A stretch of DNA of 64,000 bases, from positions 25,299,471 through 25,363,470 of the forward strand of contig NC_089272.1 of the NCBI RefSeq assembly GCF_963678975.1. The letters run 5' to 3'. Positions 10,497-21,470 of this stretch are shown piece after piece. The stretch is from Dysidea avara. Lineage: Eukaryota > Porifera > Demospongiae > Dictyoceratida > Dysideidae. A program made the translations under genes and the position numbers. The notes under the pieces were generated by a model. It worked only from the letters and a program-made list of their open reading frames with translations, searched no databases and had not been told where the DNA came from. Each line of letters starts with the position of its first letter. The first letter of the stretch is position 1.

Positions 10497-12023
10497 GGCC
10501 ACTCCAATTGGTAATTATGTTTCTGGTCCACCGCCCGCATCCTTTTTGGAGAATGTGAAATTTCAGAAATACATGGGAAAAATGTTGGCATCAAATTTTT
10601 TTTAAAAGGCCAGATTTCAGAAACAAATATTGGGCTGGAACAAAGATTTTTTTTTTTCCCGGGGTAACCAGCACCCCTTGCCACCACCCCTAGCACTACA
10701 TGTTGAAGTGCTAGACAAAAATTGGACTGAGATTAAAGGGAGCAATTTAAATAATTAGGGGGAAGGCACCCGACCCTCTGATAGTACAAGGTCAAGTTCC
10801 CTATGGCTGATGGGACAACCACTGTGGGAGCGCGCCCCCCTAAGGTACGCAATCGCTGAGCGGAGCAACGAGAAGCTGATGCGACAACGTAGCCAAGACA
10901 TCGCGCTGCTGTAGGGAACTTCTCTCTTCAGGGACAGTAAGTAGGCTAGACGTTTGTAAAAGATGCTGGTACATCCACTGATTCCACCAAACGTTGAAAA
11001 GACTAATGGGGTAAATGAACCCATCTCAACCTCCCTAATCCTCTGCTCATATTTCCTACGTTTCTCCTTTTCAAATCTCCGATACAATGAAGCCACTGGT
11101 GTAGCACGGTATGACGAAGCAGTTGGATTAAACACCTTAACATAAAAGAAAGCCCGTTGGTGGTGACCATCCCAGAACCCAACAGCTGAAACATCCAATC
11201 GTGCTCCATCCTCACGATTTGCAGTAGCGGCGTATGTGAGTGTTTCACCAGAGAGAGACTGTAAAGGGGGCTCAACACACACATCAGTACAGACTTCTGA
11301 CAGGATGGCAGCAGTAAAATCCCTAAGTTCGTTGTGCCGAAGGGTGGGGTAGCCACCTGTAGGGCAGTTCATGGAGTGGTCCACAGAGAATCCTTGACCA
11401 CAAACACACTGGGTTGGCAATCCAGATGGGAGCCACCCATAGCGTAAGCAGAGAGCATCACGGAAGGCACCCTTATGCAGAGCAAAACCATGCTCCTCTA
11501 CAGGCAAAGCGGAAAGCCAAGAGGAGGCCCCTTTCTCGCTAGACAGTGCCACAATCCTCTGCAGACCAACTGGTAATGATTGACACAAAGTGGCAGCGAC
11601 CTCATCATGCGCTCGATGCTTCATTCGCACAACTTCACACTTAGCCGAGCGTTGGGCCTCCAAGGTGTCAATGCTAAATGTTAGCTCCTGCTGAACAATC
11701 AAAGCAACAAGCGCAGAGGTAATCTTCACAGAAGAATCAAACTCAGCATCAGAATGAGATTTGGGATCACAGATACCAAGACCACCCAGCTGGAACAAAG
11801 ATGCTAAATTAAGTATCATAATTTTCCTTTTATCACTGAAAACCTGCAAGAAATGGGCATAGTGCATAGTACAGATCGATATACTCTAATAGAACAGTCA
11901 GTAAATCACAAGAAACTCTAATTGAGCAGTCACTTCATTGTTGCTTTGTTGCTGAATTCCGCCCGCCCGCACCTAAAACTAAACTTCAAATGACCAGAAA
12001 CATAAAAACAAATTGGAGTGGCC
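10497..12023. mobile_element. TIR-bounded DNA element carrying a retroelement-derived ORF
   Basis: The ends are inverted repeats GGCCACTCCAATT.GT, with homology to about 30 bp. TTA lies directly outside both ends, a possible 3-bp duplication of PIF/Harbinger type. About 150 bp of right-end and 130 bp of left-end sequence is shared with the element at 25490-32183, so both belong to one family. The right end contains the dispersed ctctaatagaacagtca motif. The interior holds the 370-residue ORF but no recognised transposase, so the element is probably non-autonomous. Confidence 0.7.
10755..11867 (-). CDS. C-terminal RT-associated nuclease-like protein (fragment, 370 aa)
   Basis: The open frame resembles the C-terminal part of reverse-transcriptase proteins that are abundant in coral and sponge genomes. 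It has a zinc-knuckle-like stretch CVCGQGFSVDHSMNCPTGG (about residues 154-172). Next come RHNELRDFTAAILSEVC and a segment DGARLDVSA...FFYVKVFNP that could be a PD-(D/E)XK-type nuclease core. A conserved helical tail follows (YRRFEKEKRRKYEQRIREVE, then SWLRCRISFSLLRSAI). No RT palm motif is present. The first 26 or so residues come from the element's terminal sequence; the RT-derived part starts at LGGLGICDP just after a TTCCAG acceptor-like site (about 11789). It is therefore a 5'-truncated or exon-like fragment. The frame is intact over about 345 codons, which is notable in this decayed neighbourhood. Confidence 0.6.
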   Translation of the reverse strand: MHYAHFLQVFSDKRKIMILNLASLFQLGGLGICDPKSHSDAEFDSSVKITSALVALIVQQELTFSIDTLEAQRSAKCEVVRMKHRAHDEVAATLCQSLPVGLQRIVALSSEKGASSWLSALPVEEHGFALHKGAFRDALCLRYGWLPSGLPTQCVCGQGFSVDHSMNCPTGGYPTLRHNELRDFTAAILSEVCTDVCVEPPLQSLSGETLTYAATANREDGARLDVSAVGFWDGHHQRAFFYVKVFNPTASSYRATPVASLYRRFEKEKRRKYEQRIREVEMGSFTPLVFSTFGGISGCTSIFYKRLAYLLSLKREVPYSSAMSWLRCRISFSLLRSAIAYLRGARSHSGCPISHRELDLVLSEGRVPSP

Positions 12024-12054
12024 TTACTTTTACGTGTTCTTGTGCTTGGGCGCC

Positions 12055-12100
12055 CCACCCACCCCTCCCCTCCCTTCCTTCCTCCCTCCCTCCCACCCCC
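12055..12100. repeat. Polypyrimidine tract
   Basis: Almost pure C/T run (ccaccccctccc, ttccttcctccc types) just outside the right end of the neighbouring DNA element. Confidence 0.85.
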
Positions 12101-12818
12101 TTATATGCTACACGTGTAATATTATGGTAGCCTGATAAAACTTGTTAAATTTAATAGGTTTTTGTGCAAGTATTTAAATACTCTAATACAACAAACAGCA
12201 CTTTTTGACAAATGTGCAGAAATGTAAATTTCTTGTAATGCACAGTAGGGATATTTGGCGGCAATGCTTCTTATTGTTTTACAGCAATTGGACATTACAT
12301 ATTACTCTAATCCAGCTTGTTTCAGTACTTTTTATCGTGGTACTACTCTAGTTTAAAATTCCTAATTTTCTTATACTTGTAATCAATCCAGTCGTACTAC
12401 AGATAATAAAGTACTAAAGTGTCACCATGAATCAACATTTACGCTGCGCAGAGTGGAGAAAGAAATAGAACACAAAAGAGGACAAAGGTAGGTCCATGAT
12501 ATAATTATACATTGTTGCTGCTGCACAAATAGGGCTGAAGTAACATCAAACAGTGAAGAATCATGCCCATAGCCTTGTCAGTACTTGAGTTATACTTGAC
12601 TGAAGGAGTCAGTTAGTCAGTCAGTCAGTAGAAAATTCTGTTAAATAAAATTTGTAAAAGAATTTTTATGGGCTTGGCTATGCCTAACTAATTGCTAAGT
12701 TGTCATGAAAGATAATGAGACTGGTTTTTGTGGGAAAGAAAGCCCAAACCATGATCCTTACTCTAAAATACATACTGTATGATACATCTGATTCATTTTG
12801 TGATACTTGGCACTTTAG

Positions 12819-12854
12819 GTACTTCATCAACTAATACCAGTTTTGAACCAACTG
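12819..12854 (+). CDS. Short stalk exon of receptor-like gene 1 (candidate)
   Basis: A 36-nt segment between CACTTTAG and GTAAGA encodes Thr/Ser-rich TSSTNTSFEPT. Both ends are phase 1, matching the acceptor phase of the TM exon 336 nt downstream. A short Ser/Thr stalk just outside a membrane span is plausible. The call rests on phase agreement and splice motifs. Confidence 0.5.
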
Positions 12855-13190
12855 GTAAGAAGTTATTTCTGTACAGTGTAGATGTGTGTGTACTGATAAT
12901 TAATTATATGGATACATAAAATTTATGATTATATCCCGGTGAAACCATACATTAAAGTTTACATGAACTGATTTGCCATACAGTCTCAATAAGGTGTTGA
13001 TATGGGCTGCAACAACAACCAGCAAAAAAACCAACAAAGTGAAAGTTGTAGCATTTGTAGGATTTGATACTAATCACTGTAAGAAAATGATAAGAAATAT
13101 ACACTGTTGTGCATTTTCTGTATCCATATATATAATACATTTTGCTTCATGAATACAGTATATCTATGTATAATGTAGTTGATTTTCAAG

Positions 13191-13531
13191 TGAAGTCCTC
13201 ATCAGATTCTATATCCACTGGAGCTGCTGTTGCCTTATCTTGTTCACTCACTTTCCTCCTATCAGTCACTACTACTGCTATCATCACCTTCATCATCACC
13301 TATATGTTTGTGAAGAAAAGAAAAATAAAAGAAAAAGCAGTGCAACCATCTGTATGTATTAATCCAGGTGGAGTCGATGAACCAATGAGCTTATCCAGTA
13401 GGATCCCAACAACTAACCATATGGAATCAGACCCAGCTTACTATAGATCTGAGTTGCAGCAGAATCCTGACTGTGGTGCAAATCAAAATACCATGGAAAA
13501 TGATCCTGGTTATGAAGAACATAATCAGTAA
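13191..13531 (+). CDS. Transmembrane and cytoplasmic exon, receptor-like gene 1
   Basis: The exon starts in phase 1 after GATTTTCAAG and ends with TAA. It encodes a short Ser-rich segment, then a membrane span of about 28 residues (AAVALSCSLTFLLSVTTTAI and the following hydrophobic run), a KKRK stop-transfer and a tail of about 65 residues. The tail has Tyr motifs AYYRS and GYEEH that could be phosphorylated. It is nearly identical through the membrane span to the exon at 35452-35696, so the two belong to paralogous type I receptors. Apart from the candidate stalk exon at 12819-12854, I found no matching extracellular domains upstream in the window. Confidence 0.7.
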
Positions 13532-13913
13532 ACTAACATTTGTAAAGTTGTAGTGCATGTAGATAATACGTTGATAGTTATATGCGGCTATGCTGTATAC
13601 GCCATTGTAAGCATGTGATTGATTAATAGTGCATATCGTTATCTGGTGTAGTAGCTGTATAGACATACTCTAAGGTTTCCCATCATTATGGAGTGATTAA
13701 TATTGGAAGCCAAATACTTACAGCTGTATACACACTAACTTTAGCTACTAGCTTCACCATTGTTATTAATAGAGGTGTTGTATTATCATTTACCTATACT
13801 GTGCAAATTCAAAAAAATCAAGAGGAGTGTAGAGACAAAGCAATAAGAACAATCACAATAATGAAATACTTTATGCGAATTAGAGTCTTTGAGTAAGTTA
13901 GGTAAACTGTTCC

Positions 13914-14690
13914 ATAATATCAAGACACACAGGCCCAAGAAGCCGGCGCGCCACACCGTGAGTACATTGACAGGAAGAAAGAAAACGTCATTTTCACACC
14001 GTTGTATCTCGGTGATCCCTCATCCGATTGGAACCAAATTTGTTACAAAGTTGCCCGCCAGCCAGGGGAGTCTACATTCCAAATTTGAAGGCAATCGCTC
14101 CAGCCATTTCCGAGATACGAGCTTCCAAAGTTTCGATTTTTTTTCTTCGTTTTTTTTCCTTCTTCGTCTTTTCGCACACGTGCAAAAATTGCTATAAAAC
14201 GCACACGCGTGCTTCGATCGCCTTGAAATTTGGCATACAGAAAGGGAGTCCAAAGGCGAATCCTAGCATCAAATTTGGTGCAAATCCGATGAATGGTTCA
14301 GGAGTTATTACCGATTATTCGCGTAAAACAAGATCGATTTGTTGTCACGCCTACAGGGTAAACCGCTCCATAGAATGAGTTGAAAATTGCTATGTAAATT
14401 GAGTAACCATCGTCGGAGTGCCTTTTGGTGGTTTGAAAGGAATCGAGATAAAGACTACGGAGATATGACACAAAACCCAACCTGTGTCACAATTACGCGA
14501 TCGATTTTTATGAATAAAAAAGCATTAATTTTTACGCCTACTAGGCAAACCGCTTGGAGCAATGAGCTGAAAATCGGTGTATAGCTGGAATAATCATCAT
14601 AGAAAGTCCGTGAAATAGTATAGAAGAATTGGATTACAAACCACTGAGTTATGATTCGAAAGCCAACTCCGTGTAGCAAATGCGAGATCG
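13914..14690. repeat. GC-richer modular repeat, composite element copy A
   Basis: This segment is closely similar to 50465-51230. It consists of degenerate modules of about 155-196 bp; anchors such as TTGGAACCAAATTTG, TTGAAATTTGGCA, GAGTTGAAAATTGC and GAGCTGAAAATCGG head successive modules. The third and fourth also share CACGCCTAC..GG.AAACCGCTT. Short ORFs on both strands are not conserved between the copies. It leads into the ctctaatagaacagtca motif and the minisatellite. Function is unknown. Confidence 0.8.
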
Positions 14691-15193
14691 AGATACTCTA
14701 ATAGAACAGTCACCCTAATAGAGCATTCAGCTACTGTAATTTATTTACTCCATTATAGAATTCTATTACATTGCAAGTTATTCTGTAGGGAGTTCAGCTG
14801 CAAACAGTTAATCTTATAGACAGTTCAGCAAGAAGCAAGTCACCCTGTGGAGAGTTAAGCTACAAATATGTCACTGTAAAGATTCAGAACATTACAAGTC
14901 ACACTGAAGAGAGTTCGGCTATAAAGAAGTCATGCACCCTGTAGAGAGTTCAGCTACAATTAAGTCACTCTCTAGAGAATTCAGCTACACACAAGTCACT
15001 GTGGAGAGAGTTCAGCTACAAACAAGTTACCCTGTAGAGTGATCAGTTACAAACAAAACACTTTGCAGAGAGTCCAGCTACAAACAAATCAACCTCTAGA
15101 GCGATCAGCAACAAACAAATCAACTTGTAGAGAGATCAGCTGAAAACAAATCAACCTGCAGAGAGATCAGCTACAAACAAATCAGTGTGTTAG
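14691..15193. repeat. Start of 31-bp minisatellite, copy A
   Basis: Begins with the dispersed motif tactctaatagaacagtc, then diverged units of gttcagctacaaacaaatca type. The array resumes at 17823 after a 2.6-kb insertion. Confidence 0.85.
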
Positions 15194-17822
15194 TTAGGTT
15201 GCTTAAAGCCAAATTTAAAACTAATGTGGACACAAGTAACAAAAGCACCAAACTTTCTCCACATATGTAGTACAACCTTAACTTTAATTTTTTGATAGGA
15301 TCCATCACATTCTAAAAAGGGCCTTTCCATAAAAGCATTTATAGTTATGTAGCTGAAGAATTTTCAAAATCGACAAGCCATATAAGTGCTAGTTTTGCTC
15401 TATTTCATGCAAGAGAACATTATGCAGGGTTAAAGATTAAACCAAGAGCTGATAAACAGTAATATTACTCTCACAAGCTTTATTCAATGCTGACAAGTAA
15501 TTGTTTCATTCATATATACTGACTGTTACTGGATCTGTACCTTTTCCGTGATACACAAAATTTGACCCATTTTTTGAAGCTTCATAACTTTTTGATTATG
15601 GCATATAATAGCCTGAAATTTTCCATGGGTGTAACTACAGTATCTGGCTGCATTCTGGTACTAAGAGCAAGTTCAGTATAAGGAGTCAAGTGTTACATCA
15701 TTTTGTTTGCTGGTGTTTAAAATGTGTGTACTTTTTGCAAATCCAGTCACCTATAGTTTACAGCGTATACAGCTTGTATGATCCACAAACTGTATAGAGA
15801 AATTTCTCTATAGTTGCTCACTATGGAAACTGTAATGTTTGCAGTAATTAGTTTGTGGTATATAAATGAATATCTCTTACATAATATGTTTTATTTTATT
15901 TATTTATTAAGGCTTTACAGCACAAGTGCTGAAGGTCTGTAGGACACCTGGTCCTACAGCCCATTCAAGCGTTAATCGGATGACTGCAGGTTCGAGGCTG
16001 CCCAGGTCCAGTCATGGATTTTTCTCCACCTTTTCAAACACACTTTCTGTAACAACTTTAAACAGGCTGTAGGACCCTTCAGCACTTGTGCTGTAAAGCC
16101 TTAATAAATAAATAAATAAATAAATACTGCAGTCATGCAGATGTCACATCTTATACAGAATTCATTTTGTGCTTGTTTGCAAGGTAGCTATAGCTTGATA
16201 ACTTACCAGCTTATACTACACCAGCTCTTGTTATTTAGTATGAAAATATGTGTAAGCACTACATGCATGATTTTGTGTTTATGCTGAAATCGCATGCATG
16301 ACCACAACAATAAGGTTCTTCATACCATTAACCCAGCAGTACAGCTGTATACCATGTAAGATAAAATTCCTTTACTCAAGTCTCAAGCTGAATTAATGCT
16401 AAAAATCCATATTTGTAGTAGTGGATATAATGTATAGGATTTCACCAGGGTTTGTGAGAGCAAAGTGTGGTTTAAGTACAGTATAACCGTGGGATGCAGT
16501 CACCATGGATTTTTTCATGAATTTCCAGACAGCTTTCATTATGCAATGGTAGAGTATAAATGACTAACTACATACATGTAAATATAATTGCCTTGCTACC
16601 AGAGCTTGACTGGACATGCAGGTGTGTATATATCAAATACTATAGTTTTAAAGATGTTTCAGACATATGATGCAATCTGATGAAGTATTGCAATTTTAAG
16701 ATCAAATTGTAGCAGTGAAAAATAACTTTTAGTATTGCATGTTTACATTCACCATTACCGTGAAACTTAGCAACCAAAGATTACACATAGTTAGCTGTGA
16801 CATGCTAGGTTAGGATGTAAAGAACACAGAATTGCAATATGTCATCAATCAGTTAATCAAAAGTGTAGAATTTCAACTATGACGTGTTTGGTACAATTGT
16901 ATGCATACAATATTGGGTAAGATAGCTGTGCTGAAATCACATGCAAAGAAGAGTTCAACTAGCACAGTGGTCATGGTAATTTTATTACTGTGAAGCAGAA
17001 CTTTATATTATAGATGACTGTTCTAGCAGTAATAGTCTTTCAAATTCCCACATTCAATAAATCAGTCCTGCAAATATAATTTTGACCATGCAGCACTGAT
17101 TAGTTTTCAGAAGAGCTTAGTTCTTTTCCTTGCTGTTTTTATTTTTGTTATGGTACGCTTGTTGTATCATAAGTAAACAATTGATGAAATGTACTCTACT
17201 AGCTTCTCCTATAAGCAAGTACATGGTTAAATTTCTGAGGGGGTTAACGCTCCTAGATCTGGGCTCCTACGCCGGAAATTGTACACTTCAGAGTGAGCTA
17301 ATCTAAAGATTCCATCTGTCAAAATACGTACATGCTTGAGGAGAGTGCATATGCACTGCACAACACAGCACAACACAGCCTAGGGATACTTGTGGTGGTG
17401 GTCTGGTGCATTATTGCATGCTTTAAGTGATTGTGGTTCAAGGGAATGTAAAACGCTGAGTGGAGATGTGCTTATCTTTGTGTTACAGGACTGCCCGACT
17501 GCTCTAATAGAGTAATTGTGAATAAAACACAAAAACATAGACATGTGTTAATGAATATTTAAAATTTAGCATAATTTATAACTTAATAACATCCTTTATA
17601 ATTTAGTGTCACTTGAAATATCCTAGGTTATTTTAAAGTTTCAAATTACTATTTAAAATGCCAAAATTGCAAAAAGGCATATTTCTGAGCCTTGGATGGC
17701 TTCCCAGCATGCATGCCTGAGGTGGATCTATCAAAAATTTTAATCTAATGTGGTAAGGAACTCACAGAAAAAAATTGGTGCTTTTGTCAGTTGTGTCCAC
17801 ATTTTTTTGCTAAGCCACCTAA
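15194..17822. mobile_element. 2.6-kb TIR element inserted in the minisatellite
   Basis: The ends are inverted repeats of about 65 bp: TTAGGTTGCTTA...AATGTGGACACAA...ACAAAAGCACCAA on the left, and the inverse with TTAGGTGGCTTA on the right. The minisatellite continues on both sides. No transposase or long ORF was seen inside, so it is probably non-autonomous. It contains the SINE-like sequence at about 15896-16126. The flanks do not show a clear target duplication. Confidence 0.7.
15896..16126 (+). mobile_element. tRNA-related SINE-like sequence with inverted terminal copy
   Basis: Contains a pol III B-box-like GGTTCGAGGCT (15989-15999) preceded by a tRNA-like stretch (aagcgttaatcggatgactg). 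It ends in the tail (aata)n after aggctttacagcacaagtgc-type sequence in inverse. The first 50 bp are an inverted copy of the last 65 bp, so it may be a head-to-head pair with one partner truncated. No clear A box was identified. Confidence 0.5.
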
Positions 17823-20800
17823 CTATGTAGAGAGATCAGTTACACACAAATCAACCTGTAGAGAGATAAGCTAGAAACAAATCACCCTGTAGAGAGTTCA
17901 ACTACAAAAAAAATCACCCTGTAGACACATCAGCTAGAAACTAGGCACAATGTTAGGAGTTCAGCTACAAGTAAATCACCCTGTAGAGAGTTCAGCTAAA
18001 AGAAATCAACCTGCAGAGAGATCAGCTACAAACAAATCACCTTATAGAGAGTTCAGCTACAAACAAATTACCCTGTAGAGAGATCGGCTACAAACAAATC
18101 ACCCTGTAGAGAGTTCAGCTACAAACAAATCAACCTGCATAGAGATCAGCTACAAACAAACCACCTTATAGAGAGTTCAGCTACAAACAAATTACCCTGT
18201 AGAGAGATCGGCTACAAACAAATCACCTTGTAGAGAGTTCAGCTACAAACAAATCAACCTGCAGAGAGATCAGCTACAAACAAATCACCTTATAGAGAGT
18301 TCAGCTACAAACAAATCACCCTGTAGAGAGTTCAGCTACAAACAAATCAACCTGCATAGAGATCAGCTACAAACAAACCACCTTATAGAGAGTTCAGCTA
18401 CTGTCAGTAACAAACAAATTACCCTGTAGAGAGATCGGCTACAAACAAATCACCCTGTAGAGAGTTCAGCTACAAACAAATCAAGCTGCAGAGAGATCAG
18501 CTACAAACAAATCACCTTATAGAGAGTTCAGCTACAAACAAATTACCCTGTAGAGAGATCGGCTACAAACAAATCACCCTGTAGAGAGTTCAGCTACAAA
18601 CAAATCAACCTGCATAGAGATCAGCTACAAACAAACCACCTTATAGAGAGTTCAGCTACAAACAAATTACCCTGTAGAGAGATCGGCTACAAACAAATCA
18701 CCCTGTAGAGAGTTCAGCTACAAACAAATCAAGCTGCAGAGAGATCAGCTACAAACAAATCACCTTATAGAGAGTTCAGCTACAAACAAATTACCCTGTA
18801 GAGAGATCGGCTACAAACACATCAACCTGCAGAGAGATCAGCTACACACAAATCAACTTGTAGAGAGATCAGCTACAAACAAATCAACCTGTAGAGAGAT
18901 CAGATAGAAACTAGACACAATGTAAGGAGTTCAACTACAAGCAAATCACTCTGTAGAGCGATCGGCTAGAAACAAATCACCCTGAAGAGAGATCAGCTAC
19001 AAACAAATCACCCTGTAGAGAGATCAGCTGCAAACAAATCACCCTGAAGAGAGGTCAGCTACAAACAAATCAACCTGTAGAGAGATAAGTTAGAAACAAA
19101 TCACCCTGTAAGTTCAGCTACAAAAAAAATCATCCTGTAGAGACATCAGCTAGAAACTAGACATAATGTAAGGAGTTCAGCTACAAGCAAATCACCCTGT
19201 AGAAGAGAGTTCAGCTAAAACAAATCAACCTGCAGAGAGATCAGCTACAAACAAATCACCTTACAGAGAGTTCAGCTACAAACAAATTACCCTGTAGAGA
19301 GTTAAGCTACAAACAAATAACCCTGCAGAAAGATCAGCTAGAATAATTCACCTTGTAGAGATTTCAGCTACAAAGAAACCACCATGTAGAGAGTTTAGCT
19401 GCAAACAAGTCACCCTGTAGAAAATTCAGCTACAAGCAAATCACCCAGTAGAAAGATCAGCTAGAAGAAGTTACCTTGTAGAGAGTTCAGCTACAAAGAA
19501 ATCATTCTGTAAAGAGCTCAGCTGCAAACAAATCACCTGTACAGAATTCAGCTACAAACAAATCACCCTGTAGAGAGATCAGCTAGACGAAGTTACCTCG
19601 TAGATAGTTCAACTACAACAAATCACCTTGTAGAGAGATCTGCTAGAAGAAGAGTTACCTTGTAGATAGTTCTGTTGAAAACAAATCACCCTGTAGTAAG
19701 ATCAGCTAGAAGAAGTCACCTTGTAGAGAATTCAGCTACAAAAAAACCACCATGTAGAGAGTTCAGCTTGAAGAAGTTACCTTGTAGAGAGTTCAGCCAC
19801 AAAGAAATCATCATGTAGAGAGTTCAGCTGCAAACAAATCACCTGTAGAGAGTTCAGCTACAAACAAATCTCCCTGTAGAGAGTTCAGCTACAAAGAAAT
19901 CACCCTGTAGAAAATTCAGCCACAAACAAATTGCCCTGTAGAAAGATCAGTTAGAATAAGTTACTTTGCAGAGAGTTCAGCTACAAAGAAACCATTCTGT
20001 AAAGAGCTCAGCTGCAAACAAATCACCTATACAGAATTCAGCTACAAACAAATCACCCTGTAGAGAGATCAGCTAGAAGAGGACACCTTGTAGAGAGTTC
20101 AGCTACAAAGAAACCGCCATGTAGAGAGTTCAGCCTCAAACAAATCACCATGTAAAGAATTCAACTACAAACAAATTGCCCTGTAGAAGGATCAGCTAGA
20201 AGAAGGTACCTTGTAGAGAGTTCAGCTACAAAGAAACTTACCACATAAAGAGTTCAGCTGCAAAAAAGTCACCCTGTAGAGGGATCAGCTAGAAGAAGTC
20301 TCCTTGTAGAGAGTTCAGCTACAAAGAAACCATCATGTAGAGAGTTCAGCTACAAAGAAATCATCCTGTAGAGAGTTCAGCTGGAAGAAGTCACCTTGTA
20401 GAGACTTCAGCTACAAAGAAACCATAATGTAAAGAGTTCAGCTGCAAACAAATCACCTGTAGAGAGTTCAGCTAGAAAGTAGAAACAAATCACCCTGTAG
20501 AGAGTTCAGCTACAAGAAAACTTACCACATAAAGAGTTCAGCTGCAAACAAGTCACAATGTAGAGAGATCAGCTAGAAGAAGTCACCTTGTAGAGAGTTC
20601 AGCTACAAAGAAACCATCATGTAGAGAGTTCAGCTACAAAGAAATCACCCTGTAGAGAGTTCATCTGGAAGAAGTCACCTTGTAGAGAGTTCAGCTACAA
20701 AGAAACCATAATGTAAAAAGTTCAGCTGCAAACAAATCACTCTGTAGAGAGTTCAGCTATAAAAAGTCACCTTGTAAAGAGTTCAGCTACAAAGAAATCG

Positions 20801-21470
20801 CCATGTAGAGAGTTCAGCGTCTAACAAATCACCGTGTAGAGAATTCAACTACAAACAAATTGCCCTGTAGAGGGATCAGCTAGAAGAAGTTACCTTGTAG
20901 AGAGTTCAGCTAGTAACAAAGAAACCATCATGTAGAGAGTTCAGCTACAAAGAAACCATCATTTAGAGAGTTCAGCTACAATGAAACCACCATGTAGAGA
21001 GTTTAGCTGCAATCAAATCACCTGTAGAGAGTTCAGCTAGAACCAAATCACCCTGTAGAGAGATCAGCTAGAAGAGGTCACCTTGTAGAGAGTTCAGCTA
21101 CAAAGAAACCACCACATAAAGAGTTCAGCTGCAAACAAATCACCCTGTAGAGGGATCAGCTAGAAGAAGTCACCTTGTAGAGAGTTCAGGTACAAAGAAA
21201 CTATCATGTAGACTCTGAGAGTTCAGCTGCAAAAAGAAAATCACTCTGTAGAGAGTTCAGCTAGAAGAAGTCACTTTGTAGAGAGTTCAGCTACAAAGAA
21301 ACCACCATGTAGAGAGTTTAGCTGCAAACAAATCACCTGTAGAGAGTTCAGCTAGAAACAAATCACCCTGTAGAGAGATCAGCTAGAAGGGGTCACCTTG
21401 TAGAGAGTTCAGCTACAAAGAAACCATCCTGTAGATAGTTCAGCTATATTTCAAGTCACCCAGTAGAGAG
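17823..21470. repeat. 31-bp minisatellite, main block of copy A
   Basis: Over 100 units of about 31 bp, consensus near AGAGAGTTCAGCTACAAACA followed by aatcaccctgt. Between about 18000 and 18800 four unit variants (cctgcagag, cttatagag, ccctgtagag with gatcgg, ccctgtagag with gttcag) alternate, giving a higher-order period of about 124 bp. After 19300 the units shift to a gctagaagaagtcaccttgt variant. The unit is not a multiple of 3, and no ORF runs through. Confidence 0.92.

Larger units (their letters stand above)
8032..12380. mobile_element. Palindromic DNA element split by later insertions
   Basis: Inverted arms lie at 8032-8210 plus 8917-8985 (left) and about 12228-12380 (right). Shared sequence includes caagtataagaaaaattagg, aaactagagtaggg, gataaaaagtac.gaaacaag and attggagtag. 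The same palindromic family occurs at 45730-50240. The left arm is interrupted at 8211-8916 by a hAT MITE and at about 8077-8172 by a small hairpin insert. About 3.2 kb of other DNA separates the arms, including the element at 10497-12023. Two independent solo arms cannot be excluded. Confidence 0.6.

Noticed and set aside
12421-12487. Open segment ending at AAAG/GTAGGT that might be an exon of receptor gene 1
   Set aside because: It ends in phase 2 in its only open frame, incompatible with the phase-1 exons that follow, and the acceptor is weak.
14028-14378. ORFs of about 100 codons in both directions in the modular repeat
   Set aside because: They end at different places in the two copies, and indels between copies are not multiples of three.
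17823-21470. Regular short repeats that could suggest a CRISPR array
   Set aside because: The 31-bp units are contiguous and diverged with no unique spacers, there are no cas genes, and the genome is plainly eukaryotic. It is a minisatellite.
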